Shown here in pieces: positions 24,878-34,110 of a stretch of 44,001 bases of DNA (positions within the stretch are counted from its first letter, which is position 1; each line of letters starts with the position of its first letter). Under the pieces are notes generated by a model that saw only the letters and a program-made list of their open reading frames with translations, was not told where the DNA came from and ran no database searches. The position numbers were made by a program, and so were the translations under genes. Source of the stretch: Thalassobacterium sedimentorum. Lineage in GTDB: Bacteria; Verrucomicrobiota; Verrucomicrobiia; Opitutales; Coraliomargaritaceae. The stretch covers positions 1 to 44,001 of the forward strand of contig NZ_JARXIC010000029.1 in assembly GCF_031127905.1 (NCBI RefSeq). The letters run 5' to 3'.

Positions 24878-27800
24878 ATCGGGCGTTTGCTGATAATTTG
24901 CTCTCCACCGAAATACTGTCCTCGTTTCCGAACGCGGAACCAATAGCGGAAGCCCTTTGAAGTAGCGCTGTGACCGGCTGTGATAAGGAAAATGCGCTTC
25001 CTTTCAGCGTAACGAATGGCTTCCTTGACGTATTTCGGTGCCAATACGCCGGTCTCGTCTAAGATGCAGTGCAGATAAGCCTGATCCTCTCCCGCAAGAG
25101 CCTGCCCGCGTATCAAGTCGATGAGCGAGAGATAAATGAGCATCTTCACGAGATAGTCCGTCCCTGTTGAACCGATATGGTCGAGCGAAGCACGAAACCC
25201 ATGGTCGTGACCATTCTCGATTACTCTAATCGCAAACTCGAAACTATCCTCCAGCTCAAGCGCATCGCGCCGTTCCTTTTCCAATTTCTTCACGAGCGCC
25301 TCGAAGGTCCGGATCGCTTCCTTCACCAAAGAGTCGTCAGCTTGCTGCTGAAAAAGGTCGATTTCCGTGCCAAAGCTTATGTTCTGGAAGCGCTCTATCT
25401 TTTTGAGTTGGTTCCATAGCTCAGATGGTTCGTCTTGGACCCGCAGTTCTATCGCATCCAGAACATCGATGAACTTGTCTTGAGCCAAATCCTCCTGGAC
25501 CCTACGCGCAGTCGCTTTGACCTGCCGAAGCGCATCCTCAATCCGCGAAACTTCACGGACAATCTGCGAGATAATGCTGTCAAACTGCTTGGTCTGGAGC
25601 GTTCGGAAGCGTTGAATTTTGTTTAGCCTGACAAATGAGCGCAACTGGTCTACCACGAAAATGTTCCACATGAAGCCATCAGGGATTGGAGTAAAGCCCA
25701 GATCGTTCTCCTCTCCCGGTCGAAATTCAAATTTGTTCAAAAACTTACGAGCTAAACTGTCACCATTTTTGTTTATGCCATGAAGTTGGTTGTGAATGCC
25801 ACTCGCTGTTTGTACCAGCTCCCGTAGTGAGCCAGGCAAATAATCAGCAGCTGGTTCCAGCGATTTGTCGGCAAACAGTCCGAGATATTCGATTGCAATG
25901 GGATCTTTGCGAAAGCTCTCAATCTCATTTTTGTCGCGGCTAATTGCATTCAAGTCCTCGGTCAGCTTATTGATAAGTTCACTGCAGGTCTTCTCCTCCT
26001 TAGAAAAGTTTCCGAATTGGATCCGCCGCTCTTTCTCAATGGTTTCAATAGACTCGCCCAACTCCAATCGTCGATTTCGCCAACTGGGAAGTGGATCAAT
26101 GTCCTCACGCTTGTGTTGTTGGTATTGTTCGACAACTAAGCGATAATCCTCGACCTCATTAAGCGCCTTAGCAGCTAAATTCTTTGCCGTATCCGCTTCA
26201 TTGATAACTTCAGGGTTGGCACCTTTTTCTCCAAGTTGCTTCAAGAATTCTGTTTCAATGACTTCGGACTGAACCTTGTAATGCCTTCCCTGGTCTTCAA
26301 TCTGTTTAGCAACTTCGCCTAATCGCTTTCCAACCTGCTCATTGAACCTGTTCCTTTCCTTTTCCTCATCGTCTTGCGCCTTTTCCCTCCTTAGCTTCGA
26401 CTCGCTGCGAATACCACTTTCGTTCTGATCAAGTTCCCGGCGCTGCGTTTCGAGCATATTTTCCCGTTCCCTGATACGCGTCTCCTCATCCTTTCGATCA
26501 CTCTCACAACGATTCTCTAGATTTGTGATGGTGTTCGACAGATCAATTTTTGCATTCGTGCCATTGCGAATTCGTTTCTCTAAATCATGCTTCTCAGCAT
26601 CCCAGCCTTCTACCTGTTGACGACGTTGTTTTTCCAGCGCATCACGCTTCACGTCTATTTCTGCACGCAACTCCTCTGCCCGTTTTGCAAAGTCGTCTCG
26701 GATGCTTTGATTTTCAGCAAGCCGACATTCTAATGTGGAGGGATCCACCTCAACGGCTTCCAGCTTTTCAAGTTCCTCCTCGTTCAACTTGAGACCTAGC
26801 AGAAGTGATTCTGCACCGGCGTCGATACCAGCTTCGAGTGAAGCCGCATCGCGAAATATGAAACTCCTTGCAAGGGTTCGACTAGCAGTAGGGAGCCATT
26901 GTGGCTTATCCCGGCGAATGAGTCCTGCAATCGACTTTTCCATGCTGTCAAGATCGGCACGGATACTCTGGCGCTCCTCGTCTAACGTTTTCTTTTCTCG
27001 TGCAAGGGTTTCATCCAATTTTTCGCGCTCGTGCTCCAGTGTTTTCGATGCGGTTTCATGCCGAGCCTGCGCGACCTTCGCTTCGGACGAAATACTTTCG
27101 AGCCGGCTTTCCCATGTTGCCAGGTCCGATTTCAGATGCCCATGCTCCTCGCGCTTACGCCGAAGAGAGTCTGGCTCTTTCTTTGCATGAAAAAGCTTCC
27201 ACGATCCCGCAACATTATCCGCTTTCGCATTCAACTTCTTGCGCAAGGGCGTCAGTGCATTTAATTTCTCCTCCTCCTCCTCCTCGATTAGCCGACGTAT
27301 TTGGTTCAGCTTCTGACGCAAGCTCTCCAATTCTCTGTGGCGCTCATTCTGGTGTTGGGACTTCTGCTTTTCTAATCGAAATAAAGCTTCGTCCTTTGCC
27401 TGCTTCAGACTACTCAATAGTTCATCGCGGCGTTTTGATTCATCCTCGTATTTTCCGGTAAGTGCCTTATAGTGAGCATCAGCTTCTGCTAACTTCTGCC
27501 GAAGCACCGGAATTGTGTCGATCGCAGCTGCCTTCTCCTCAATCCGCTTTTCCCGGTACTCCTGCTCACGCTTTTCTCCACGCTCGATATTCACTTCCAG
27601 CTTACTGATTTGGTCTTTCAGGTCGTCAAGCTTTTCCTGAACTTCACGCTCTTTCTTCTGATACTCGTCCTTAAGTGCAGTAAGATTAGCCTCGGCCTCA
27701 GCTTTCAAGCCTTGGTGCTCGGTCTCTTTATCAGGAACCGCCTTAGACCGTGCTACAAAGTCTCGAACCAGGCGTTCCAATTGCTCGGAGAACTCTTCGT

Positions 27801-28548
27801 ATTGATCCGCTAGATCCAAAATCGATTCTGCGATTCTTTGATTATTGAGATAAGTGCTGACTGCACGGTTAATTCTCTGGAAATCGCTAAGGTTGTTGCG
27901 CAATTGCCTCAAATCGATTCGTAACGACTGAGGCGACTCGATCAAACCACAGCAAAGGGCGCGTTTCAATCGGCTCGCATCCATGCGATTTACAGTGAAA
28001 ATGCCGGATATGATACGAGGTAAAAGGTCGACCTGCTGGCTGGCTCGTGGGTTGGATCGAAAAACAGTGTAGGGGCTTTTGCGCACGCCATAAATGGTGT
28101 GGCGAAAACCTTCGTAGCTGGACTGTGTATCGTGCGCAATCAGTCGGGAGTCCAGTTCGCCACGCACCGTTTCTAAAGACCGCACCACACGGGTCGGATC
28201 AATATAGATGCTTTCATCATAGGCATCATCAACAAACAGAAACTGGACTCGGGAGGACGGACGTGATACTGCAATATGAAAAGGATGGGCACCGCCTGAG
28301 CGCTGAACCTCGTAGATCAGATAAGACGGTGAATCACCGAGGTAATGGGATGCAAAATCGCTCTGGGTAGTGTGAATCCCAAAGCTCGCATTCTCATTGT
28401 TGCCGACGTAGAAAAAAAGAATTGCCCGGAGCAAGGTCGTCTTACCATGCCCGTTCATCCCGACAATCTGGACATGGCCGTCGCAAGGCACCTCCAATTC
28501 CGAGTAGCCTCCGGAGTTGATTAGAATAACCCGCTTCAACGTATTCAT
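24868..28548 (-). CDS. jetC: Wadjet JetC SMC/MukB-like ATPase
   Basis: The 1,226-residue SMC-like motor of Wadjet. The N-terminus has VQIVGMNGHGKTTLLRAILF, a Walker A (GMNGHGKT) like DUF3584-type ATP-binding proteins. About 800 residues of Lys/Glu-rich coiled coil follow, broken near the middle by a hinge-like region. The C-terminus has a signature-like GSTGTDYLVKMLIYLSLIDL and Walker B YLHCILDETGVLAPKYV, then FLITAGHS. The DUF3584-like head makes me lean to the type II Wadjet branch, from memory. ATGA overlaps with jetB at 28545-28548 indicate coupling. Confidence 0.9.
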   Translation of the reverse strand: MNTLKRVILINSGGYSELEVPCDGHVQIVGMNGHGKTTLLRAILFFYVGNNENASFGIHTTQSDFASHYLGDSPSYLIYEVQRSGGAHPFHIAVSRPSSRVQFLFVDDAYDESIYIDPTRVVRSLETVRGELDSRLIAHDTQSSYEGFRHTIYGVRKSPYTVFRSNPRASQQVDLLPRIISGIFTVNRMDASRLKRALCCGLIESPQSLRIDLRQLRNNLSDFQRINRAVSTYLNNQRIAESILDLADQYEEFSEQLERLVRDFVARSKAVPDKETEHQGLKAEAEANLTALKDEYQKKEREVQEKLDDLKDQISKLEVNIERGEKREQEYREKRIEEKAAAIDTIPVLRQKLAEADAHYKALTGKYEDESKRRDELLSSLKQAKDEALFRLEKQKSQHQNERHRELESLRQKLNQIRRLIEEEEEEKLNALTPLRKKLNAKADNVAGSWKLFHAKKEPDSLRRKREEHGHLKSDLATWESRLESISSEAKVAQARHETASKTLEHEREKLDETLAREKKTLDEERQSIRADLDSMEKSIAGLIRRDKPQWLPTASRTLARSFIFRDAASLEAGIDAGAESLLLGLKLNEEELEKLEAVEVDPSTLECRLAENQSIRDDFAKRAEELRAEIDVKRDALEKQRRQQVEGWDAEKHDLEKRIRNGTNAKIDLSNTITNLENRCESDRKDEETRIRERENMLETQRRELDQNESGIRSESKLRREKAQDDEEKERNRFNEQVGKRLGEVAKQIEDQGRHYKVQSEVIETEFLKQLGEKGANPEVINEADTAKNLAAKALNEVEDYRLVVEQYQQHKREDIDPLPSWRNRRLELGESIETIEKERRIQFGNFSKEEKTCSELINKLTEDLNAISRDKNEIESFRKDPIAIEYLGLFADKSLEPAADYLPGSLRELVQTASGIHNQLHGINKNGDSLARKFLNKFEFRPGEENDLGFTPIPDGFMWNIFVVDQLRSFVRLNKIQRFRTLQTKQFDSIISQIVREVSRIEDALRQVKATARRVQEDLAQDKFIDVLDAIELRVQDEPSELWNQLKKIERFQNISFGTEIDLFQQQADDSLVKEAIRTFEALVKKLEKERRDALELEDSFEFAIRVIENGHDHGFRASLDHIGSTGTDYLVKMLIYLSLIDLIRGQALAGEDQAYLHCILDETGVLAPKYVKEAIRYAERKRIFLITAGHSATSKGFRYWFRVRKRGQYFGGEQIISKRPICE

Positions 28549-29126
28549 GATTCAGTTCCCTCCTCTTCATTCCTGATAACGATACGATCCGCGAAATCCA
28601 TCAGGTAGTGAACTGCTGATAGAACCCGGAATTCCCGCCGATCCGATTGCTGGTCCTCAAGGAAGCCTCGACCAGACAGTTTGCCCAAGAGGCTTTCGAC
28701 CCGCTCGAATACAGTTTCGCCCTTACAGGCATTCTGTTGAAAGACCTTAGCGCTGCGCGGGTCGTTTTGGCATCGACTGGCTAGATCAATTGCTGAAAAA
28801 ACGACGCCTTCCCCAAAGCCTTCTATATGTTGGGTCAGGAAGTTCAGAAGAGTCACCTGTTCTACAATGCGCCTAAGTTTCTCCTCCTGAGTTATGGATA
28901 TCTCCTCATCAGGCACGAAATAGAAACAGTTGTCGCCTTCAACTAAGCGCAGACCAATCTTCTGGAAATAATCCCGGCAAGCCTGCACATACTGACTTTC
29001 CTGCAATGAACGATAAAGTTCGCGATCACCGCCCGGCCCATTCTCCGAAAGAATGAGGTTGCTTCCTCGGCTGAGCCGTTGAAAAAGCTGTTTGATGATA
29101 TCTGGCGGTGGCTGACAGTCGTTCAT
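28545..29126 (-). CDS. jetB: Wadjet JetB (MukE-like) subunit
   Basis: A 193-residue protein in the MukE-like position of the JetABCD order. It has helical, winged-helix-like character (ITQEEKLRRIVEQVTLLNFL and FSAIDLASRCQNDP) and the closing FRVLSAVHYLMDFADRIVI. JetB dimers bind the JetA kleisin. It shares single-base (TAATG) and ATGA overlaps with jetA and jetC respectively, so the three are translated together. Length is normal for JetB. Confidence 0.82.
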   Translation of the reverse strand: MNDCQPPPDIIKQLFQRLSRGSNLILSENGPGGDRELYRSLQESQYVQACRDYFQKIGLRLVEGDNCFYFVPDEEISITQEEKLRRIVEQVTLLNFLTQHIEGFGEGVVFSAIDLASRCQNDPRSAKVFQQNACKGETVFERVESLLGKLSGRGFLEDQQSDRREFRVLSAVHYLMDFADRIVIRNEEEGTES

Positions 29127-30307
29127 TAGTGGCTGGGTAAAGGTAACACTTCAAGATATTCCCATTCGTCAATCCGTCGGCTTCTCCCATCGTTGACTTT
29201 GCAACGATTGAGCAGGTCGGTTGTAGTGAGAATCTCGCAAAACAGAGAAATACGCCGTTCTATCTCTAGATGCTCGCCGTCCAGTTTGACATTGGCAAGG
29301 TATGCAAAGAGGTCCCGTTCTTGGTTGGAAAAGTCTTCAATCAGCTCCTCTGCATCGATCAGTATTTCCGGCTCGGCAGGTGCTTCCATCCGAGGAAGAA
29401 CTACGCGACGAGCGTTCTCCCCTGCGTCCGCGATGCCTTGTTTTGCTAAAACGCGTGCCAACATAGCCGGGTTCTCATCAAGCAGATTCGGGGCAAGCAC
29501 CGTGTGGAAGTTGAATGATGTAACCAAAGGTCCCTCCAAGGTTTCAGCGACCTCAGCTACATTGCTCTGCGTATCCAATTCGTATCGATCAATCAGGTCC
29601 TGCAATTGGATTAGCTTACGAACCCGAGCATAATCCCTGCGAACCCGGTTGAGATACTCAGCAATCTGTTGAAGACTTTGGATTACTTTTTGGCCAACGG
29701 AAAGGATCGCCTCAATCATCTGGCTCCGGGCTTGGAGCAAAGCAGTATCACGGTTGATCTGAAATACGGTGGCCTGCTTCATCCTTATGTCCACCTCTCC
29801 GAGGACCGTGCGTAAGGCCTCGGTCTCCTCCAGTCGCCACTGCAGCTTGGCCTCCTTCACTTCATAGTTGGATTCTGTTCGGTAGTCGTAATCCGCTGCT
29901 CGCTGCAACTCGTTGTTTTGACGCAAAAGGCGATTTCGGAGCTGCTTAAGAATCCTCACCAGCTTCGCAATACAGCGATTCTGCTGTGAAAGATCATTTG
30001 TCTGGTGGTAGAATCCTTCCCATCGATCAAACTCCTTGAGATCCGTCTCCAACCACTCCACGGGAGCGGCATCACCCGCTTCAAGCATTTGTTCCAAAAA
30101 GCCTTCGACACGTTCATCCAGGCGGAAACCCGAATCCTCTTCCAATAGCACGTTCAGGCGGAGAAGTTCTCGGACTGTGTCTTGATCAAAGCTCTCAAAA
30201 ACCTCTGTTGTCGTTAGCTCTCGGTCTCGGTTCCTGAAAAACACCTCCACTGGGTCACGGTACCGCTTCTGGAAGAGGTGTAAGAACTGACGCGAGTGAT
30301 TTGCCAT
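29126..30307 (-). CDS. jetA: Wadjet JetA (MukF-like kleisin) subunit
   Basis: A 393-residue kleisin-like subunit that links JetC heads. The N-terminus has winged-helix pattern (RELTTTEVFESFDQDTVREL). The middle is helical and coiled coil (KLVRILKQLRNRLLRQNNEL), and the C-terminal part is a small winged-helix region (CEILTTTDLLNRCKVNDG). It is the first gene of the four in the usual A-B-C-D order, 40 bases downstream of the ATPase gene on the same strand. The assignment depends on gene order together with the clear JetC and JetD. Confidence 0.8.
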   Translation of the reverse strand: MANHSRQFLHLFQKRYRDPVEVFFRNRDRELTTTEVFESFDQDTVRELLRLNVLLEEDSGFRLDERVEGFLEQMLEAGDAAPVEWLETDLKEFDRWEGFYHQTNDLSQQNRCIAKLVRILKQLRNRLLRQNNELQRAADYDYRTESNYEVKEAKLQWRLEETEALRTVLGEVDIRMKQATVFQINRDTALLQARSQMIEAILSVGQKVIQSLQQIAEYLNRVRRDYARVRKLIQLQDLIDRYELDTQSNVAEVAETLEGPLVTSFNFHTVLAPNLLDENPAMLARVLAKQGIADAGENARRVVLPRMEAPAEPEILIDAEELIEDFSNQERDLFAYLANVKLDGEHLEIERRISLFCEILTTTDLLNRCKVNDGRSRRIDEWEYLEVLPLPSH

Positions 30308-30347
30308 GATTATACTTTGTACCCTAACATCTCTTTCGTTTGATTAG

Positions 30348-32525
30348 CTATAGGTTACAAACCTCGTGGTATAAATTAGTTAAGTGATCTATTGTGAGGT
30401 CAAGAATCGGCTCGTACATGAAGGAATTCAGGTGAATATTTGAACTAACAGTTACGCTCACTTTATCGAGCGTTTGTAACTCTGGCGTGTTTGGATCTGC
30501 GGTTTGCAATTCCTTCATTAACTGTCCGAACTGGTTATCTGATAGGCACCAATAATTGGGCTCACCTCTCAAACTTCTTAATTTGGCTATTAAATAAATT
30601 TCCGCCTTAAGTCGCACGGCTATCGACATTAATACCTTATCTTCAAGGCATAGACCTGTATTTGTCTCCCGGTTTTTAATATCGTCTGCATTTTGAAAAA
30701 GCAGATCGATAAAAACAGCATCCCCCCTACTGCTACTATGGGACGTTCCAAAAAATCGGTTATAAATATCCAAAAAATCAACTACTTTAATGGCATCTGT
30801 ATCGCTCTTCCAATGCAGGAGAGATGTCAGCTTTAAATAGTCTGAGTCACCATCTCCCCTAGTATATTCGATAAGATTCCGAACGAAGGGTACTGATGCG
30901 CAAAGAATTCGTTCGTCATCCGGGATCTCTTCTTTCCATTTTTTTACAAAGATATTCTTAATGCCATCTGCCTGAACCAATTCAATTGAGTCGCTACATT
31001 TGTTTGCCATCAAACATCGATTGTATGCGACATAGCTATTCTGAATTGAGCGAAAGAAGTCGAAGTTATGCGTGAGAATTACTTGCGCGAAAAAGTCATG
31101 CTTGCTTAGGTCTTTGAGACACTGGATGATCGCATGTTTGTTTTTGTAGTCGAAAGAGTCCGCCGCGTCGTCAATTACAAAAAGAGTTCTCTGTTGGTTT
31201 AGAATACGCTCTTCGACATCAAAAATGAAATATAACAGATACAAAGCGCGGCTTTCACCTTGGCTTAAAGTCCTTAGCTCAGAACGGCTCCAGACAACAC
31301 GGTCTTCCCCGTCTTCAAAGATGAATTGTAATCGAGCTTGTTCTTTACCAAGAACGACTGCTGTTTGATTCTCAACCGCCAGCCTGAAAGGCATATCGAT
31401 GAAACGACTATTAAATAAATCAATTGCTTTAGCCCATTGCGGCACGAACTGAGCAGCAGTCTGCTCGATTGCGGCCATTTCCTCTTTACTGGCATTATAT
31501 GATTCGAGATAGCTGTCAGCATCTGCGTTGTCACGGATATAGAATGCCCATAATTCTTTGCGCAGCTGATTCTGGTTCTGAGGTTTAGTCTTTTCCAAAA
31601 ATACTTCTGTCAATGAGGGGGACAGACTCTCGAACAGATCAGTAAGCGCTTGAGTTTGAGCATTTTTTGACAGCTTTTTGCGGATATCTTTGAGCACTTG
31701 GTCTGCGTCAATCTCCTCATGTATTTGCTCAATTTTCGAATTTAAGCTCTCTTGGTCTAAAGATTCTTGCTCTCCGGATAGGTGAACTCGATGACCGCTT
31801 TTAAAGAAACCTTGCTTGTCGAGAGTGCTAAATGAGGCTTCCGCTTTTGTTGGATTAAAAACTCCTTTACGGTAAATCGTCCCCACCTTATCAAATAACT
31901 CCTGATAGCGTTGGTTGAATTGCTGAGCATTGCTCAAGAACTCAGGACTTTTCAGAATCTCCAGTGCCTTTGGTTCAAATATTACAGCATAAACGAATTG
32001 CGTGTAATCCTCTGTATCTGCGCTTTCCTTCGCAAGTCGGACACAGTCTGCAAAGTTTGAGTTATCCCAATCCTGGGTGATACTAGTTTCGATATCATCT
32101 TTCTTCAGCTTCGATTTTTTCTGCAGCGAATTAACCAGTTTTGTTTTTAGCTTATCCAGATCTACGAGGATTTCATCGTAACGGGCTTTGTGTTCCGGAT
32201 TGACGAGGATATTCGTAACCGCTGGCCGGTCTCTCTTAATCTCGATTACTGAGTGGAGAACGTAAATATTTTCAGAGTCGATAGGTTGCCCATCTACTTC
32301 AACTTCACACTTAGTTTCTCTGTCGAAGCGTTCCTCTCGTGGCGACCTTCCTGCAGAAAGATCTTCAAACGTTTTCGCAAAGGAGGTTTTCATCGACCCA
32401 TTTGGAGCATAGAGCGCATAAGCTCTAGGTTTTCCACGCTGACCGTTTCCCAGACTGAAATCGAATTCGTGCTCTAGGGAACGTATACCATAGCAGTTGT
32501 TGAAATTGATTCTAACTGTATTCAT
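30348..32525 (-). CDS. AAA_13/RloC-like ABC-type ATPase, defence candidate
   Basis: A 725-residue ATPase with SMC/ABC head features: YALYAPNGSMKTSFAKTF (Walker A, with Met in the usual Gly/Ser place), NIYVLHSVIEIKRDRP, a helical coiled middle, signature-like RTLSQGESRALYLLYF, Walker B RTLFVIDDAADSFDYKN and an H-loop-like VILTHNFDFFRS. This layout resembles the AAA_13 family, which includes RloC and PrrC, but I see no anticodon-nuclease signature at the C-terminus. It follows the HTH-REase gene by 22 bases, so the two form a unit: the partner would supply the nuclease. It lies directly upstream of jetA. Confidence 0.75.
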   Translation of the reverse strand: MNTVRINFNNCYGIRSLEHEFDFSLGNGQRGKPRAYALYAPNGSMKTSFAKTFEDLSAGRSPREERFDRETKCEVEVDGQPIDSENIYVLHSVIEIKRDRPAVTNILVNPEHKARYDEILVDLDKLKTKLVNSLQKKSKLKKDDIETSITQDWDNSNFADCVRLAKESADTEDYTQFVYAVIFEPKALEILKSPEFLSNAQQFNQRYQELFDKVGTIYRKGVFNPTKAEASFSTLDKQGFFKSGHRVHLSGEQESLDQESLNSKIEQIHEEIDADQVLKDIRKKLSKNAQTQALTDLFESLSPSLTEVFLEKTKPQNQNQLRKELWAFYIRDNADADSYLESYNASKEEMAAIEQTAAQFVPQWAKAIDLFNSRFIDMPFRLAVENQTAVVLGKEQARLQFIFEDGEDRVVWSRSELRTLSQGESRALYLLYFIFDVEERILNQQRTLFVIDDAADSFDYKNKHAIIQCLKDLSKHDFFAQVILTHNFDFFRSIQNSYVAYNRCLMANKCSDSIELVQADGIKNIFVKKWKEEIPDDERILCASVPFVRNLIEYTRGDGDSDYLKLTSLLHWKSDTDAIKVVDFLDIYNRFFGTSHSSSRGDAVFIDLLFQNADDIKNRETNTGLCLEDKVLMSIAVRLKAEIYLIAKLRSLRGEPNYWCLSDNQFGQLMKELQTADPNTPELQTLDKVSVTVSSNIHLNSFMYEPILDLTIDHLTNLYHEVCNL

Positions 32526-32547
32526 TGCTTTACCTCAACAAATCGGA

Positions 32548-33210
32548 TCATCTTCCACTCCCTTCATCCTTCGCATAAGTAATACTTTGTAGGGTCTCAT
32601 TTAGTTCAGAAAGGTTAACGAAACGAATGTCGATCGACTCCTCCTCTATTTCCTCACGTCCAAAAGGGACGACACACAAGACCTCAGAGCAGCCGAGTTT
32701 GGTTCGAAGGATTTTGGCAGTGATCACGGTTTTTGATATGTCGCGGTGCACATTACTTTTGCACTCCAAGGCGATCTTCCGGCTACCAATGTTTACCAGA
32801 AAGTCGGTGGATGCGGAGCCACGGCAGAAATCCGCAAAGTAGCTATGTTTTGCCAGTTCAAGTTCACGGGCAACAGATCGCTTGAAGAGGATCGACTGAG
32901 TTTTTACCTCCAAAAAACGCTCGACGCGCTCCTCCTCCGCTTGCGCATTTGCTGCCTCCGAAATGAGCGGGGCAAGCGGAAGCCCTTCCGCATCCTTCGA
33001 CTCGTAGGCCGCGATCAGCATCTGCTCCTCCTCCTTGGAGGTGCAAAGTCGCTTCATCAGGCGTGAGAGGGTCACTTGGCGAGGCCTAGACTGCCCGGTC
33101 ACAATCCGACTGACGGAAGCCGCACTCAGACCGATATCCTCGGCCAATTGGCTCCCCGTCAGCTCGCGATGCTCCATGAGCTCGCGAATGACAGTTGATA
33201 AACTTTGCAT
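32548..33210 (-). CDS. XRE-type HTH fused to a PD-(D/E)xK nuclease-like domain
   Basis: A 220-residue protein. Residues 5-55 are an XRE helix-turn-helix (LTGSQLAEDIGLSAASVSRI, then VTGQSRPRQVTLSRL). Residues about 105-200 carry a restriction-endonuclease-like core: FCRGSASTDFLVNIGSRKI with Asp, then ALECKSN with E-x-K and strand VLCVVPFG. So it appears to be both a DNA-binding regulator and a nuclease. It is the promoter-proximal gene of the long minus-strand defence block. Three 9-bp repeats lie 39 bases upstream of its ATG, a likely binding site for autoregulation. Confidence 0.75.
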   Translation of the reverse strand: MQSLSTVIRELMEHRELTGSQLAEDIGLSAASVSRIVTGQSRPRQVTLSRLMKRLCTSKEEEQMLIAAYESKDAEGLPLAPLISEAANAQAEEERVERFLEVKTQSILFKRSVARELELAKHSYFADFCRGSASTDFLVNIGSRKIALECKSNVHRDISKTVITAKILRTKLGCSEVLCVVPFGREEIEEESIDIRFVNLSELNETLQSITYAKDEGSGR

Positions 33211-33248
33211 GCAAGCATTGATGCTCCGCGCACAATACTACGTCAATA

Positions 33249-33275
33249 ATTAAAGTTATTAAAGTTGTTGAAGTT
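33249..33275. promoter_or_regulatory. Three 9-bp tandem repeats upstream of the HTH-REase gene
   Basis: ATTAAAGTT at 33249-33257 and again at 33258-33266, then GTTGAAGTT at 33267-33275. On the minus strand the array lies just upstream of a TTGACG hexamer (33241-33246) that could be a -35 element. Nine-base periodicity suits repeated binding of an HTH protein, plausibly the product of the gene itself. Confidence 0.5.
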
Positions 33276-33339
33276 AGCAAACGGCAACCTTCGGTTAAAT
33301 CGGTTTGAATAAAAACCCCATCTGCAGCCCGGGCGTCTC

Positions 33340-34010
33340 TTGCTAGGCATCTTTCTTGCCCGTCTACTTAAGATCGTAGAGAATAAGGGCTACTTGGTCG
33401 GCTATGACGAGGAACGGATGAACCCGGCATGGGTCGCCTACCGCCTGAAATACAGCAGCGCAGGACGTACAGCTGAGCGCCCTGACGGCTTCGAGGCGGA
33501 TCTGAAACTCGCGCTAGGGTCGAGCGCCATGACTACACGAATTCTGGCTTTAATCGTGGCCACATGGCACCCAACTACGCTATTGGCATGACATTCAGTG
33601 AAGCCGCCCAGATTGAGACTTTCTTGATGTCCAACATCGTACCACAGACCCCGGATCTGAATCGAGGTCCTTGGAAGGAGGTCGAACAGCTGATCGCCAA
33701 TGACTACCTCCGAGAGGGACAGGAGCTATGGGTGATTACCGGGCCGATTGACGAAGAACCGGTCGCAGAGCTGGAATCTGGGGTGACGGTACCCACAGCC
33801 TTCTTCAAGGTCGTGATCGACGAGATGGATGGTGCCACCCGCTTACTGGCGCGGGTGATGCCTCAGACTGCGGGTAGCGCGGCAAGACTGAATTCCTACT
33901 TAGTCTCAGTGGACGAGATCGAGGCGGCTACGGGACTGGATTTCTTCACCCTGCTCAATGAAGCGTCCGAGGGGCATATGGAAGCGGTACGGGCGGTGAG
34001 GATGTGGTAA
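33340..34010 (+). pseudogene. DNA/RNA non-specific endonuclease (NUC1/EndA family), frameshifted
   Basis: Two frames together make one endonuclease. The first (TTG 33340) reads GYLVGYDEERMNPAWVAYRL and RPDGFEADLK. The second reads DYTNSGFNRGHMAPNYAIG, with the family's N-R-G-H-M-A-P active site, then FLMSNIVPQTPDLNRGPW, ELWVITGP, VPTAFFKVVIDE and TGLDFF. Adding a single base to the AAA at 33505-33507 joins them smoothly as DLKTRARVERHDYTNSG, so this is a one-base deletion (or an assembly error). No signal peptide is seen, though such nucleases are usually exported, so the 5' end may also be lost. It is divergent from the defence block. Confidence 0.85.
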
Positions 34011-34110
34011 TCATACTTTCATTTCACAATCGAATGCATTTTATCCTATCGGTTAACTAAACAAATATGTACCGTCCGCAAAGAAACCACTCAACTACTA
34101 CGCTCTACTC

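Noticed and set aside
30348-32525. Calling the ATPase a RloC/PrrC anticodon nuclease
   Set aside because: The ATPase head fits, but I saw no C-terminal anticodon-nuclease signature, and a separate nuclease-like partner lies next to it.
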